The notes: generated by a model not told the origin, from the letters alone. Shown: positions 18,563 through 27,607, counted from the stretch's first letter. The stretch: DNA of 64,000 bases from Microcaldota archaeon (GCA_016212475.1 JACRGC010000013.1:1-64000), one strand, 5' to 3'. A program made the numbers and translations.

Positions 18563-19498
18563 ATGCCTCAAGTCCAAAAGATGACAAATGTAGACTATTT
18601 TTATGTAGTTTCCGAGCTTTTGCCAACGGTAAATGGCTTCCTAAATAAAATTTATGAGCCAAGGGATAACTATTTCCGGTTCAAAATCCGCGGTGAAAAG
18701 GAATTCAATTTCAAGGCCGAGCTTGGGATCCGCGCTCACCTTTCAAAATACATCGAGCAATCGCCTGAAAACCCATCCAACTTCGTGATGTTCCTTCGCA
18801 AATACCTTGACAATGCAAAAATAATCTCAATAACCCAGCTAAATGGCGATCGTATCATCGATTTTTTTGTCTCCAAAAAAGTTGCCATGCACCTGATTTT
18901 TGAGATGTTTGCAAAAGGGAATTTGATATTGACGGATACGGATTACAACATCATCGGCTCATACCGGTTCGAGCAAACCGACAAGCGGCTAATCAAAAAA
19001 GGCCAAAAATACGTCCCGCCGGAAAATTCCGGGAAAAAACCTTCCGAATTTGCAAAAAGCCTCAAATTATTCATGGAAGAAGGCGTTCCAGTTGGCTTTT
19101 CCTCGATTCCAACTGAAAAATTCCCAAACGCATCCGCAAACGAATATTCCTCCGTTTCTGAGATGGTTGATGAGTATTATTACCACATCCACAAGGAAAC
19201 CGAAAAGATGCAAGCGGATATTGCGCACGAGGAAAATCCAAACAAGCGGATGGACAAGATCAAGCATACAATCAAGCAGCAGGAAGACGCCTTCAAAAAA
19301 TTCGAGAAGGAAAGCGCAGAATTCCAGGCAGCCGGAAACTACATTTATGAGAATTTTGAACTGACCGAATCGCTGCTGAAAATGGTAAAAGAGCTGAAAT
19401 CCAAAAAATTAACGGATGCTCAAATAACAAAGGATCTTCAAGCTGCGGGTTTCAAAGCCGAGTATAAGATGGGAAAAATCTTCCTTGAAACCGTCTAA
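18563..19498 (+). CDS. Short RqcH/NEMF-like protein (NFACT-N domain only)
   Basis: 311 residues from the ATG at 18563 (GTGATTAAA upstream); a longer frame to 18323 has no support. The sequence MTNVDYFYVVSELLPTVNGF, IYEPRDNYFRFKIRGEKEFN and FLRKYLDNAKIISITQLNGDRI matches the N-terminal domain of RqcH/NEMF/Tae2. This protein family binds stalled 60S/50S subunits with peptidyl-tRNA and, in RqcH, adds alanine tails. Archaeal homologues are usually twice this length with an NFACT-R domain after the coiled coil. Here a short coiled coil (about 210-270) is followed by a stop, so the NFACT-R part is missing or encoded elsewhere. Confidence 0.75.
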   Translation: MPQVQKMTNVDYFYVVSELLPTVNGFLNKIYEPRDNYFRFKIRGEKEFNFKAELGIRAHLSKYIEQSPENPSNFVMFLRKYLDNAKIISITQLNGDRIIDFFVSKKVAMHLIFEMFAKGNLILTDTDYNIIGSYRFEQTDKRLIKKGQKYVPPENSGKKPSEFAKSLKLFMEEGVPVGFSSIPTEKFPNASANEYSSVSEMVDEYYYHIHKETEKMQADIAHEENPNKRMDKIKHTIKQQEDAFKKFEKESAEFQAAGNYIYENFELTESLLKMVKELKSKKLTDAQITKDLQAAGFKAEYKMGKIFLETV

Positions 19499-19507
19499 AA
19501 TTTCCAT

Positions 19508-19560
19508 TTTTCCCTCTAAAACAACCTTTATAATTCTGATTATCCGTAATTCTGAATTGG
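19508..19560 (+). promoter_or_regulatory. Promoter of the first dockerin protein, duplicated at 23109
   Basis: The block around CCCTCTAAAACAACCTTTAT plus the following AATTCT-ATTATCCG is nearly identical to the one upstream of the second dockerin gene (about 23109-23150). It contains the TATA-like CCTTTATAAT. The conserved promoter implies shared expression and a recent duplication. Confidence 0.55.
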
Positions 19561-19567
19561 GGGTTAA

Positions 19568-21481
19568 ATGAAGCAAATTATTGTACTATTATCAATTTTT
19601 ACAACTTTTGCAACTTTTTCTTCCGCTTATTTTCCGGTTAACTCTTGTGGATCGTTGAATGTTCCGGGGGTATACTCATTGCAAAATGATGTTACGGTTC
19701 CCTTTGAATCCCAGGAACCTTGTTTTACGTTTAATTCTGATTCAATTATTTTAGATTGTAATTCGTATCGGATTAACAGTACCTACGTTGATTTTGGAGA
19801 AACTTGGGATCTTATTCCGCTGGCCGATGGAATATTGATTAATGGGAGATATAATGCAACTATAAAGAATTGTGTTTTTGAGAAACTAGACGATGCTATT
19901 CAGATAGATGGGAACGTGGGTGTTTTGATCGAAAATAATACTATCCGGAACAATGGGGGTGCAATTCAAAGACGATTAGGGATTAAGTCAGATGGTATTA
20001 CAATCAGGAATAATTATCTTGAGAGCAACCATTATACTTATTTTAAATGGGATCCTTACTACAATTGGCATTGGGTTATCTACGGTAGTGGTGTATATCT
20101 GCAAGCAAGCAATTCATTGGTCGAAAACAACACGATAACCGATACGCAGAGTACCTCATACGGGGGTTGCGGTTTGTTTATTGAGGGAAGCAATAATCAC
20201 GTTCGCAACAATATATTAATCCAGAATACTTGTGGGATTAAATTGACCGAGGCCCAAAACACTTTGCTAGAAAATAATTTTATTGATGGTTATGGGACTA
20301 ATGGGGAGTTAATTTTTGCTTTATTTGGCACTTCCAATAATTCAATTATCAGGGGAAATACCCTTATTGGATCGGTCGTTTTAAAGCCAAATTCAAAATT
20401 TCCATCGAAAGTACAAACCGACAGTTTGACACAAGTACCTATTTATGACGAAGCTGCTGCTGGATGGGGATATACAATTACTAACAACACCTTCAATTTT
20501 ACAGGATTCAACCTTTTACTTGGATCAAATAATATCTTTTCCGGAAACAACGTTTTTTCCCCATTCGAATTTAGTTCTATGTCGAACCTCAATATAAAGA
20601 AAAACGAATTCAAGAATGTTCCAATCTATTTATCAGTTATTGATGCTAACATTTCAAACAACTCCTTCGAAAATAGCAGTATTAACTTAATTAATTCGGT
20701 AAATAATTATGTATGTGATAACATCATGAAGTTAAATGCAGGAGATGGAATTCTCCTCAATAACTCTGTTAACAACCATGTATGTAATAATCGTATATTT
20801 GATAATTCCGGTTCTGGAATTAAATCTGATTCAGGTTTAAACAATCAATTCTATAATAATGAGATTAATAACAATTTGAATCGTGGAATAGACTTATCCG
20901 ACTCAGGAAGCTTAGTGAAATCCAACAAAATTCTATCTAATGGAATAGGCATTTCTGTTACGGGTCCATCGAATTTAATTTATAATAATTTATTCAGTAA
21001 TTCAATCAATGTTTTTGGGCCTACAGTGACCTCTACCATTTGGCAAATATCTAAAACCCTTGGAACAAACGTTGTCGGTGGTGCTTATTTGGCTGGGAAC
21101 TTTTGGTCTGATTACTATGGTTTAGATCTTAATTGGGATGATATTGGCGATACATTAATACCTTATACTTCTAGTGGTAATATTACTGGAATAGGCGATG
21201 TTGCTCCTCTAGTTTATCCTGCTTCCTATATTTGTGGGGACATGAATGGAAATGGTCATGTAAATGTAGTTGATGTTACTTATTTAGTAAAATATTTGTT
21301 TCAAAGTGGTCCTGCTCCAATCCCCCTTAAAGCAGGAGATGTAAATTTGGATGGAAAAGTAAATGTAATTGACTTATCTTATCTTTCAAATTATCTCTAT
21401 CGAGATGGGCCGACCCCCTGTTTTGGAATTTTATCTAAGGGACAAGAAACTCACTATTTAAAAATTATCGAATTGAACTAA
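19568..21481 (+). CDS. Secreted beta-helix protein with C-terminal dockerin (copy 1)
   Basis: A 637-residue protein. It has a signal peptide (MKQIIVLLSIFTTFATFSSA), then CGSLNVPGVYSLQNDV, and about 450 residues of PbH1 beta-helix coils rich in NN and NNT turns. A NFWSDYYG box follows. A type I dockerin-like pair of calcium loops covers residues about 555-620: DMNGNGHVNVVDVTYLVKYL and DVNLDGKVNVIDLSYLSNYL. Dockerins bind cohesins, and no cohesin is visible in this window. Base composition is more AT-rich than its paralogue at 23169. The partner and substrate are unknown. Confidence 0.8.
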   Translation: MKQIIVLLSIFTTFATFSSAYFPVNSCGSLNVPGVYSLQNDVTVPFESQEPCFTFNSDSIILDCNSYRINSTYVDFGETWDLIPLADGILINGRYNATIKNCVFEKLDDAIQIDGNVGVLIENNTIRNNGGAIQRRLGIKSDGITIRNNYLESNHYTYFKWDPYYNWHWVIYGSGVYLQASNSLVENNTITDTQSTSYGGCGLFIEGSNNHVRNNILIQNTCGIKLTEAQNTLLENNFIDGYGTNGELIFALFGTSNNSIIRGNTLIGSVVLKPNSKFPSKVQTDSLTQVPIYDEAAAGWGYTITNNTFNFTGFNLLLGSNNIFSGNNVFSPFEFSSMSNLNIKKNEFKNVPIYLSVIDANISNNSFENSSINLINSVNNYVCDNIMKLNAGDGILLNNSVNNHVCNNRIFDNSGSGIKSDSGLNNQFYNNEINNNLNRGIDLSDSGSLVKSNKILSNGIGISVTGPSNLIYNNLFSNSINVFGPTVTSTIWQISKTLGTNVVGGAYLAGNFWSDYYGLDLNWDDIGDTLIPYTSSGNITGIGDVAPLVYPASYICGDMNGNGHVNVVDVTYLVKYLFQSGPAPIPLKAGDVNLDGKVNVIDLSYLSNYLYRDGPTPCFGILSKGQETHYLKIIELN

Positions 21482-21572
21482 AATTAATCCTTAAATAAAT
21501 ATTGTTGTATGGTTTGATGCATATCTAAATTGCAAAGCTACCGCTAATTCGATACCTTAATTTGGTCAATAA

Positions 21573-21749
21573 CTATTTTCCCTTTACAGCGGTCGCTAAA
21601 GAAGAGATTCCGTCAGCTATTTGGGTAGCTTGCTGTTGGTTTGTAATGTATATCAAAACGTATGCTACTACCAATATCAACAAAAGCGTTCCAAATCCAA
21701 GGAAAAACTGAGCTCCCCCCTTTAATCCACTATAATTCGAATTATCCAT
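21573..21749 (-). CDS. Small single-span membrane protein
   Basis: 58 residues from an ATG with GGGGTGA upstream. One strongly hydrophobic segment (AQFFLGFGTLLLILVVAYVLIYI) lies between a polar N-terminus and a short C-terminal tail. Not recognised. It is divergent from the toxin-antitoxin-like operon and shares its promoter region. Confidence 0.55.
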   Translation of the reverse strand: MDNSNYSGLKGGAQFFLGFGTLLLILVVAYVLIYITNQQQATQIADGISSLATAVKGK

Positions 21750-21857
21750 TTTATTCACCCCTTTTTACTTATAAAAACCCACATAATTATTTTACTAAGG
21801 AAAATATAGCTTAATATTTATTTATTAATGTTTGGTTCATTTAACTAATGTGTTTCA

Positions 21858-22229
21858 ATGGACCAGCCAAGGATGATTGAGGAATCAAAGGCCATCAATT
21901 CCAAAATCGTATCCCTCAAAAAGCTCCTAATTCTCCTAATTTTACAAGGTTATGGAAAAGATGAAGCAACCTTTAGCGAATTGATTTCCGGATTGGGCCT
22001 TAAGGAGGGTGTTTTCCAGTCACATATCTCACTATTGATCAGGATGGGTTATGTAAAGCAGCGGAAAGTACCCTTCAATGAGAAGAAAAAACTTACTGTT
22101 TATTCAATTACCCCTTCCGGGGAACTTGAATTGGAAAGGTTCAAAAAATGGTTTTATGCTTGGGCAATCAAAAAAGGCGATGAAAATGGAAAAAATAAGC
22201 AAAGTAATCAGCATAATGAAGCGTCTTGA
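21858..22229 (+). CDS. Winged-helix transcriptional regulator of a MazF module
   Basis: A 123-residue protein. After a Lys/Leu-rich helix come helix-turn-helix and wing elements (ATFSELISGLGLKEGVFQSH, LLIRMGYVKQRKVPF, LTVYSITPSGELELERF), the plan of PadR/MarR-like winged-helix DNA-binding proteins. It probably represses the operon. Its 3' end overlaps the next gene by about 44 nt, so the two are translationally linked. Confidence 0.65.
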   Translation: MDQPRMIEESKAINSKIVSLKKLLILLILQGYGKDEATFSELISGLGLKEGVFQSHISLLIRMGYVKQRKVPFNEKKKLTVYSITPSGELELERFKKWFYAWAIKKGDENGKNKQSNQHNEAS

Positions 22230-22719
22230 CTATCCTCCAAAAATCGATTCTTTCAAGGATAGGTTGATAATCCAAAAAACGGTTTCGATATTGGAATCCA
22301 TGGAAATGAATTTGGGGTATGGTTTTTTTATCCATTTAAGGGGGCCTTATTGCAGGGATTTGACCGAGGATGTTTATTCAAACAAGGCGCTTGTCGAAGG
22401 TTTAAAGTCAAATTACCCTCTTAATTTGCAGGAGGATAAAAAAGTTATCAAATTCAAGGAAGTTACGGATCTTGATCCTGATTACCTGGAAATCATCTCA
22501 ACTTATTTGCATTTCAAAATTATTGAAAATAAGGAAGATAGCGATTCAATTCTTCTGCTCAAGGCCCTCAAACCGCATCTTTCCGATTCAAAAGTTGCCG
22601 TTGGAATTTCGAAGGCAAAAGAGCTGCTTCCATTAGATGCAAAGCAAATAGCGAATATGAAAAAAGAACATGAGGAGTTGGATATTGGCGCAAGCACGGA
22701 CCTTTCAAAATGGGATTGA
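22186..22719 (+). CDS. YwgA/Panacea-like antitoxin candidate
   Basis: About 177 residues from the ATG at 22186, after GGCGAT (22180 is an alternative). YPPKIDSFKDRLIIQKTVSI and LGYGFFIHLRGPYCRDLTED resemble the YwgA family and the Panacea (DUF4065) antitoxin domain, where such a core appears with varied toxins. Its stop is 2 nt before the MazF-like start. I infer that it neutralises the toxin; family assignment rests on motif memory. Confidence 0.55.
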   Translation: MEKISKVISIMKRLDYPPKIDSFKDRLIIQKTVSILESMEMNLGYGFFIHLRGPYCRDLTEDVYSNKALVEGLKSNYPLNLQEDKKVIKFKEVTDLDPDYLEIISTYLHFKIIENKEDSDSILLLKALKPHLSDSKVAVGISKAKELLPLDAKQIANMKKEHEELDIGASTDLSKWD

Positions 22720-22721
22720 AT

Positions 22722-23066
22722 ATGCCATATCCTTCAAAAGTTGATGTATGGGAAGCAGAACTTAGGGGAGCATCCGGGCATGAGCAAAAAGGAAGTAGGC
22801 CGGTACTTTTATGGCGCGATCTTGATCATGTAAAAATTGCAATTGTAATCCCGCTTACCTCCAACTTGGAACGAAAATCCATTCCGCACACCTATTTGAT
22901 TGCTGCAACCATAAAAAACGGGCTCCAAAAGGAGAGCATTGCCCTTATTTTCCAGATACGTGCTATCGATAAAGTACAACTGAAAAGAAAAGTGGGTGAA
23001 CTCGAATCACATGATATTGCAGCTATTGCGGATGTTTTGAAGGATATGCTGAAATTGAATAGATGA
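22722..23066 (+). CDS. MazF/PemK-family toxin
   Basis: A 114-residue protein with the PemK/MazF fold motifs: VDVWEAELRGASGHEQKGSRPVLL (the GxEQxGxRPVL signature), IAIVIPLTSNLE and ALIFQIRAIDKVQLKRKVGEL. MazF enzymes are sequence-specific endoribonucleases. The ATG at 22722 is used; 22710 would add four residues and overlap the upstream gene. It is the last gene of the regulator, antitoxin, toxin operon. Confidence 0.88.
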   Translation: MPYPSKVDVWEAELRGASGHEQKGSRPVLLWRDLDHVKIAIVIPLTSNLERKSIPHTYLIAATIKNGLQKESIALIFQIRAIDKVQLKRKVGELESHDIAAIADVLKDMLKLNR

Positions 23067-23108
23067 ATTAAATTGCCATTTCCTGATTAATTCTTCGTTA
23101 TTCCTTAT

Positions 23109-23155
23109 TTTTTCCCTCTAAAACAACCTTTATAATTCTAATTATCCGGAAAACT
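23109..23155 (+). promoter_or_regulatory. Promoter of the second dockerin protein
   Basis: A near copy of the promoter at 19508-19560, including CCTTTATAATTCTAATTATC. Only scattered changes separate the two. Confidence 0.5.
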
Positions 23156-23168
23156 AGTGGTGGGTTCA

Positions 23169-25220
23169 ATGAAGCAAGTGGTGGGGCTATTTTTGATTGT
23201 TATTGCCTTTTCAAATTTTGCATCTGCAGATTTTCCGGTTACCGCATGCGGTTCACTTTCCGGATCGGGAACCCATGTGTTATTGAATGACATTACACTT
23301 GCAAGCGGGGATTACTGCCTCACATTTGATTCGGATTCAATAGTTCTTGACTGCAACAACCATAAAATCATCGGAAATGGGCCAAATGGCGGAACTGGAT
23401 ATACCGGAAATGGTATTTCAATAAATGGCAGAACCGATGTAGCTGTAAAGGATTGCATCCTTGAAAATTTGGATGATGCCTTGCATATCGATGGGAGCAA
23501 TCGGGTATTAATTGAAAACAACTTAATTCAAAACAATGCCGGGGCGATCCAAAGAAGGCATGGGAATCCGTCCGATTCAATCACACTTAGAAATAATCAT
23601 ATCGCAAACAGCCATTTCTATTTCTACCATTCAGGCTATGGCCAGTGGTTCATCCGTGGACGGGGGGTTATTTTGCAGGCAAGCAATTCCCTAGTTGAGG
23701 GAAACAACATCACTAACACCACTGACCATGAACCGGCTATTTTTGGCTGTTTTGATACTTTCGGGAAGGGCCTTCAAATCGATGGGAGCAATAACATTGT
23801 CAGGAACAACAAAATAACCAAAAATACCTGCGGTGTTGAGATTGCAAGCACTTCCGGGACAGTTTTGGAAAATAACATTATCGATCAAACCAATTCCCTC
23901 TATGGGGAATCAGCCCTTTTTGGATATGCCAATTTTTCAAATTTCACCGGAAATACAATTGCCGGCGGGGTTAATTTCATAAATTCAATTGGCGTATCGG
24001 ATGTGATTTTTGATGGGAACAATCTCGATTCAGTGGAAGTTTCCGGCTATAATGTAGAATTCAGGAACAATTATGTGAAAACTCGGGCCAGATTTGCAGG
24101 CATTAACAGCTGGGGGTTTGGGTTTACGATTGTGAACAATACCTACAACACAACTGATTACAGCTATCTTGGCGGATCAAATTCTGCATTTCTAAACAAT
24201 AAGGTCCATGGCCCCCTCCTAATTCAAAATGATTTTGAAACAATTTACGGAATAATGTTGGCTGGAAACCAATTCATCGGCGCAGATGCATATTTTTCAT
24301 CCGTAATTAGTGCCAACATTTCAAACAATTCGATTTTATCTGGGAAATTGGACATAAATAATGTGGCCGGCAGCATAATTTGCGACAATTCGATCCAATC
24401 CAGCCCTGAAAACGGGCTTGAATTATATGCATCCTCCGGCAACCTGATTTGCAGGAACAAAATCACCGGTAGTTCATATTCGGGAATCTATTCCGTTTCC
24501 GGCTCGAGCAACCAATACCTGAATAATGAAATAAAATCAAGCGGGGATAGGGGCCTTAATTTAGGTGAAACTTCGGGATTGGTCAAATCAAACAAAATCA
24601 CTTCAAATGCAATTGGACTTTCACTTATTGGAAGCTCCAATACTGTTTACAACAATCTTTTCAACAATTCACAAAATGTAGTGGGTCCAACCTATGCATC
24701 AACGGTTTGGAACATTGCTAAAGCTCCTGGAACCAACATAATCGGGGGCTCGTATTTGGCTGGCAACTATTGGTCTGATTACAAAGGAGTGGATCTGGAT
24801 TTGGATGGAATTGGGGATACGAAAATTCCATACAATTCATCTGGAAACATAACCGGCGCTGGAGATGTGGCTCCTTTAGTTTATCCGTTAACTTATGTGT
24901 GCGGGAACGTGAATGGGCTTGGAGGCATAAACGTTGTGGATATTACATATTTGGTAGCTTATCTATTCCAAGGCGGCCCGGCCCCAAATCCATTGGCAGC
25001 AGCCGATGTTAATCTCGATGGGAAAGTAAACGTTGTCGACCTTACGTATTTGGTAGCCTACTTATTCAAGGGCGGACCGGCCCCTTGCTCTGGAACAAAA
25101 CTTACGGATGCGCAAGTGGCATTTGCAACCGCATATGTTGATACCTTGGCTTCCCAATACTCCTACATTGAACCAACGCCAACCGCAACCATTTCGGCAA
25201 AGCTTGTGCTGATCGACTGA
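23169..25220 (+). CDS. Secreted beta-helix protein with C-terminal dockerin (copy 2)
   Basis: 683 residues from the ATG at 23169 (GGTGGG upstream; an upstream GTG is in frame). It has a signal peptide (MKQVVGLFLIVIAFSNFASA), then CGSLSGSGTHVLLNDI and PbH1 coils aligning closely with copy 1 (DDALHIDGSNRVLIENN, GAIQRRHG, RGVILQASNSLVEGNNIT). A NYWSDYKG box follows, and a dockerin at about 577-645 with VNGLGGINVVDITYLVAYLF and DVNLDGKVNVVDLTYLVAYL. A further 40 residues follow the dockerin, unlike copy 1. Confidence 0.82.
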   Translation: MKQVVGLFLIVIAFSNFASADFPVTACGSLSGSGTHVLLNDITLASGDYCLTFDSDSIVLDCNNHKIIGNGPNGGTGYTGNGISINGRTDVAVKDCILENLDDALHIDGSNRVLIENNLIQNNAGAIQRRHGNPSDSITLRNNHIANSHFYFYHSGYGQWFIRGRGVILQASNSLVEGNNITNTTDHEPAIFGCFDTFGKGLQIDGSNNIVRNNKITKNTCGVEIASTSGTVLENNIIDQTNSLYGESALFGYANFSNFTGNTIAGGVNFINSIGVSDVIFDGNNLDSVEVSGYNVEFRNNYVKTRARFAGINSWGFGFTIVNNTYNTTDYSYLGGSNSAFLNNKVHGPLLIQNDFETIYGIMLAGNQFIGADAYFSSVISANISNNSILSGKLDINNVAGSIICDNSIQSSPENGLELYASSGNLICRNKITGSSYSGIYSVSGSSNQYLNNEIKSSGDRGLNLGETSGLVKSNKITSNAIGLSLIGSSNTVYNNLFNNSQNVVGPTYASTVWNIAKAPGTNIIGGSYLAGNYWSDYKGVDLDLDGIGDTKIPYNSSGNITGAGDVAPLVYPLTYVCGNVNGLGGINVVDITYLVAYLFQGGPAPNPLAAADVNLDGKVNVVDLTYLVAYLFKGGPAPCSGTKLTDAQVAFATAYVDTLASQYSYIEPTPTATISAKLVLID

Positions 25221-25303
25221 TGAATTAAAATTGGGGCTGTAAAATCAAAAGTAGAAGATCAACTAAACTTCTTAAAAATTCTATTAAAATTAGTGTGGAA
25301 AAC

Positions 25304-25609
25304 TCAGTTTACCTTGATAATGTCCCTGCTATACCCAAGCTTAACCAAATAATCAACCGTTTTGGCCTTATGCTCGCCTTGCAAAACAATCATCCCATCC
25401 TTGTGGGTCCCTCCGCAGGCAAGTTTATGCTTAAGCTCCTTGGTAGTTGCCCCAAGCTCTTCGCCTTTCAATCCTTCAACAATAGTAACCAGTTTTTGGT
25501 ATCTTGATTTGGTCGTGTAGACCCGAATTTGTGCAACCGATTCCTTTGCAATCGAGTCGCACGCATGGATATCAAATGGCAAACCGCATTTTGGACAAAT
25601 TCCAGACAT
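25304..25609 (-). CDS. Translation initiation factor eIF1 / SUI1
   Basis: A 101-residue SUI1-domain protein. A short N-terminal Cys motif (CPKCGLPFDIHAC) precedes the domain, with RYQKLVTIVEGL, LKHKLACGGTHKDG and IVLQGEHKAKTVDYLVKLGY. It promotes start-codon selection on the small subunit. It closes the ribosomal protein operon, a common archaeal arrangement next to uL29. Confidence 0.93.
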   Translation of the reverse strand: MSGICPKCGLPFDIHACDSIAKESVAQIRVYTTKSRYQKLVTIVEGLKGEELGATTKELKHKLACGGTHKDGMIVLQGEHKAKTVDYLVKLGYSRDIIKVN

Positions 25610-25637
25610 TAGCTCAATTCCTCAAATGTTTAACAGA

Positions 25638-25841
25638 TTAAACGATAACCCCGCGTTGCTTTAAAAAAGTTATGATCCTAGCCCTAAGTTTTCGAAGGGG
25701 CCTATATGTGATCTTCTTTTGGCGCTTGCCGGATTTGATTGCAGCTGTCTCTTCCATGAGTGCGATTTCAATTTCCCGAAGCTTTGCCTTTAGTTCTTCA
25801 AGCCCAAGCGTCTTCAAATCCCTCTTCCTGATAATTGCCAT
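25638..25841 (-). CDS. rpl29: Large ribosomal subunit protein uL29
   Basis: A 67-residue protein with the helical hairpin of uL29: LGLEELKAKLREIEIALMEE and RPLRKLRARIITFLKQRG. It sits near the peptide exit tunnel. GTGAAACAAT precedes the start. It lies between uS3 and eIF1 as expected. Confidence 0.93.
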   Translation of the reverse strand: MAIIRKRDLKTLGLEELKAKLREIEIALMEETAAIKSGKRQKKITYRPLRKLRARIITFLKQRGVIV

Positions 25842-25863
25842 ATTGTTTCACGTTCTGAATTTT

Positions 25864-26727
25864 TTATGCGTTCCCGGCCACTTGCGTTGGCGCAGCTGAT
25901 TCATCCTTTGGCGCAGAAGGAATTGCATGCCCCTCGGCGCTTTTGATCAAGTTCTCGGCCTCATACCCTGCAACTTTTTTCTTTGCAGGCCTTGGCGTTG
26001 ATGGTTTTTTCTTCTTTTCAACCTTCTTGATTTCTTTTTTGACTTCAACAACCTTTGCGTTTTCCGCTTCTTCGATTTTTTCCTGAGCCGCCTGCCCTTC
26101 CTTTGTTTGCGAAGCTACCCAATCATAGTTGATATTGATCGCATCCGGGAAAATCGTATCCGGGTGGACGATTTTTGCCGTAACCCCAATTGCACCTGCC
26201 TTCAAATACGCTGTAGCTTTTCCCATATCGATAAGTTTTAGCAAATCCCCTGATTTTTTGAGGTAGCCCGACCTTACCCGAATTGCCTTTGCCTTCCCTC
26301 CCTTTCCAACAACTTTTCCAGAAACAATGATTTCAACTCCAATTGCCCCGGCTTCCTTGACATCCTTAAGGTTTACCCTCATGATCTGCTTGATGTTGCC
26401 TTCGATTTCAATTTGCCTTGCAATCTTGTGGGCAACTAGTTTTGCATCCAAATTCGGATTTTCAACCTCTATGATATCGAGCTGGGGATTATCAATCCCA
26501 AAATCCTTTTCCAATTTTTCCGTGATGATTTTAACCGTTGCTCCCTTCTTCCCAATGACCATCGATGGCTTCTTTACTCGTATTGCAATCCTGGTTGCAA
26601 GCGGCGTTTTTTGGATTGAAATGGTGGATACCCCTGCATTCCTAAGTTCGAGATCCAAATACCTCTTGATCAAAAGGTCCTTCATTGACTTTGCCAGGAA
26701 TTTTTTTTCAGTTGCCACTTGGTTCAT
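25864..26727 (-). CDS. rps3: Small ribosomal subunit protein uS3 with long basic tail
   Basis: A 287-residue protein. It has a KH domain (IRVKKPSMVIGKKGATVKII) and the C-terminal S3 domain (GVEIIVSGKVVGKGGKAKAIR, YDWVASQTKEG-like region). The last ~80 residues form a Lys/Glu/Ala-rich tail (KKEIKKVEKKKKPSTPRPAK) with a low-complexity end, longer than most archaeal uS3. It helps form the mRNA entry channel. Confidence 0.94.
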   Translation of the reverse strand: MNQVATEKKFLAKSMKDLLIKRYLDLELRNAGVSTISIQKTPLATRIAIRVKKPSMVIGKKGATVKIITEKLEKDFGIDNPQLDIIEVENPNLDAKLVAHKIARQIEIEGNIKQIMRVNLKDVKEAGAIGVEIIVSGKVVGKGGKAKAIRVRSGYLKKSGDLLKLIDMGKATAYLKAGAIGVTAKIVHPDTIFPDAININYDWVASQTKEGQAAQEKIEEAENAKVVEVKKEIKKVEKKKKPSTPRPAKKKVAGYEAENLIKSAEGHAIPSAPKDESAAPTQVAGNA

Positions 26728-26745
26728 CTACCTCTTTCATTAATG

Positions 26746-27576
26746 CTATTTTCTTGCATGTTCGTGCCCTTCGTGCGAATGTTCTTTTCCGGATCCATGC
26801 TCATGCCCTTCAGAATGTGAATGATCGCGCTTTTCACCATGTTCGTTTGCATGCTCCTTTGCTTGCCCTTCTCCTTCATGCGAATGCCCCTCATGGCTGT
26901 GTGGATGTTCGTGCGCAGAGCCGGTTTCGTGATTATGCTCGTGAATCAAAGCCTTTGCCTTTTCAACCTTCTTCTCATCAGCTTTTGGCTTGGTGGTTGC
27001 CGTTGCAACTTTTCCAGGAGTCGCTTTAGCCCTTTTCTGGTTGCCTGCGAGTTTTTTGCTCTCCTTAACAAGCGCCCTTTCGAGCTGCTTTCCAGATCCC
27101 TTTGCCAAAACAAGTTCTGCCCTGCAGGTTTCGTAGCTTGCCCAAATGGACTGCTTCCCATATCCAAGAGTAATTGAAGATCCGAAGTGATGCCTATACC
27201 TTCGCATGGAATTTTGCTTATACGAAGCCCCTTGCCTAATAACCAGCGTTTTTGGATCGAGCCCTTTGTAATTTGCATTCGCCTCCGCGCTTTTAAGCAA
27301 AACAAGGACAATTTTTGCCTCCTTTTTGGGGTACCTTCCCTTCCTTCCCCCAAGTTCGCTTCGGTGGCCAAGATTCTTGTGGAACTTCACATATGGGATT
27401 GCCTTCTTGAACGAAATGCACTCCTCCAAAATTTTCTTCCCTTGGGCAATTGTCTTTCCCTTGATTGCCTTGAAGATGTTTGCAAGATCCTTGTAGCTGG
27501 CATCCAAATCGTATGCCTGCGCCCTGGCCACTTGCTTTTCATCCTTGACTTGATATGAAAAATCGTACAATCCCAT
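26746..27576 (-). CDS. rpl22: Large ribosomal subunit protein uL22 with histidine-rich C-terminal tail
   Basis: 276 residues. The first ~160 match archaeal uL22 (YDLDASYKDLANIFKAIKGK, RYPKKEAKIVLVLLKSAEAN, RRYRHHFGSSITLGYG-like region), which lines the exit tunnel. The rest is an extension: Lys-rich to about 205, then ~70 residues of repeated His/Glu/Gly (HEHNHETGSAHEHPHSHEGH and similar). Typical archaeal uL22 ends near 150-185 residues. The tail looks like a metal-buffering His-rich segment as in some Ni/Zn chaperones; function is inferred. Confidence 0.9.
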   Translation of the reverse strand: MGLYDFSYQVKDEKQVARAQAYDLDASYKDLANIFKAIKGKTIAQGKKILEECISFKKAIPYVKFHKNLGHRSELGGRKGRYPKKEAKIVLVLLKSAEANANYKGLDPKTLVIRQGASYKQNSMRRYRHHFGSSITLGYGKQSIWASYETCRAELVLAKGSGKQLERALVKESKKLAGNQKRAKATPGKVATATTKPKADEKKVEKAKALIHEHNHETGSAHEHPHSHEGHSHEGEGQAKEHANEHGEKRDHSHSEGHEHGSGKEHSHEGHEHARK

Positions 27577-27607
27577 AAAATTTCACTTGTGCATGTTTTC
27601 CTTTTCT

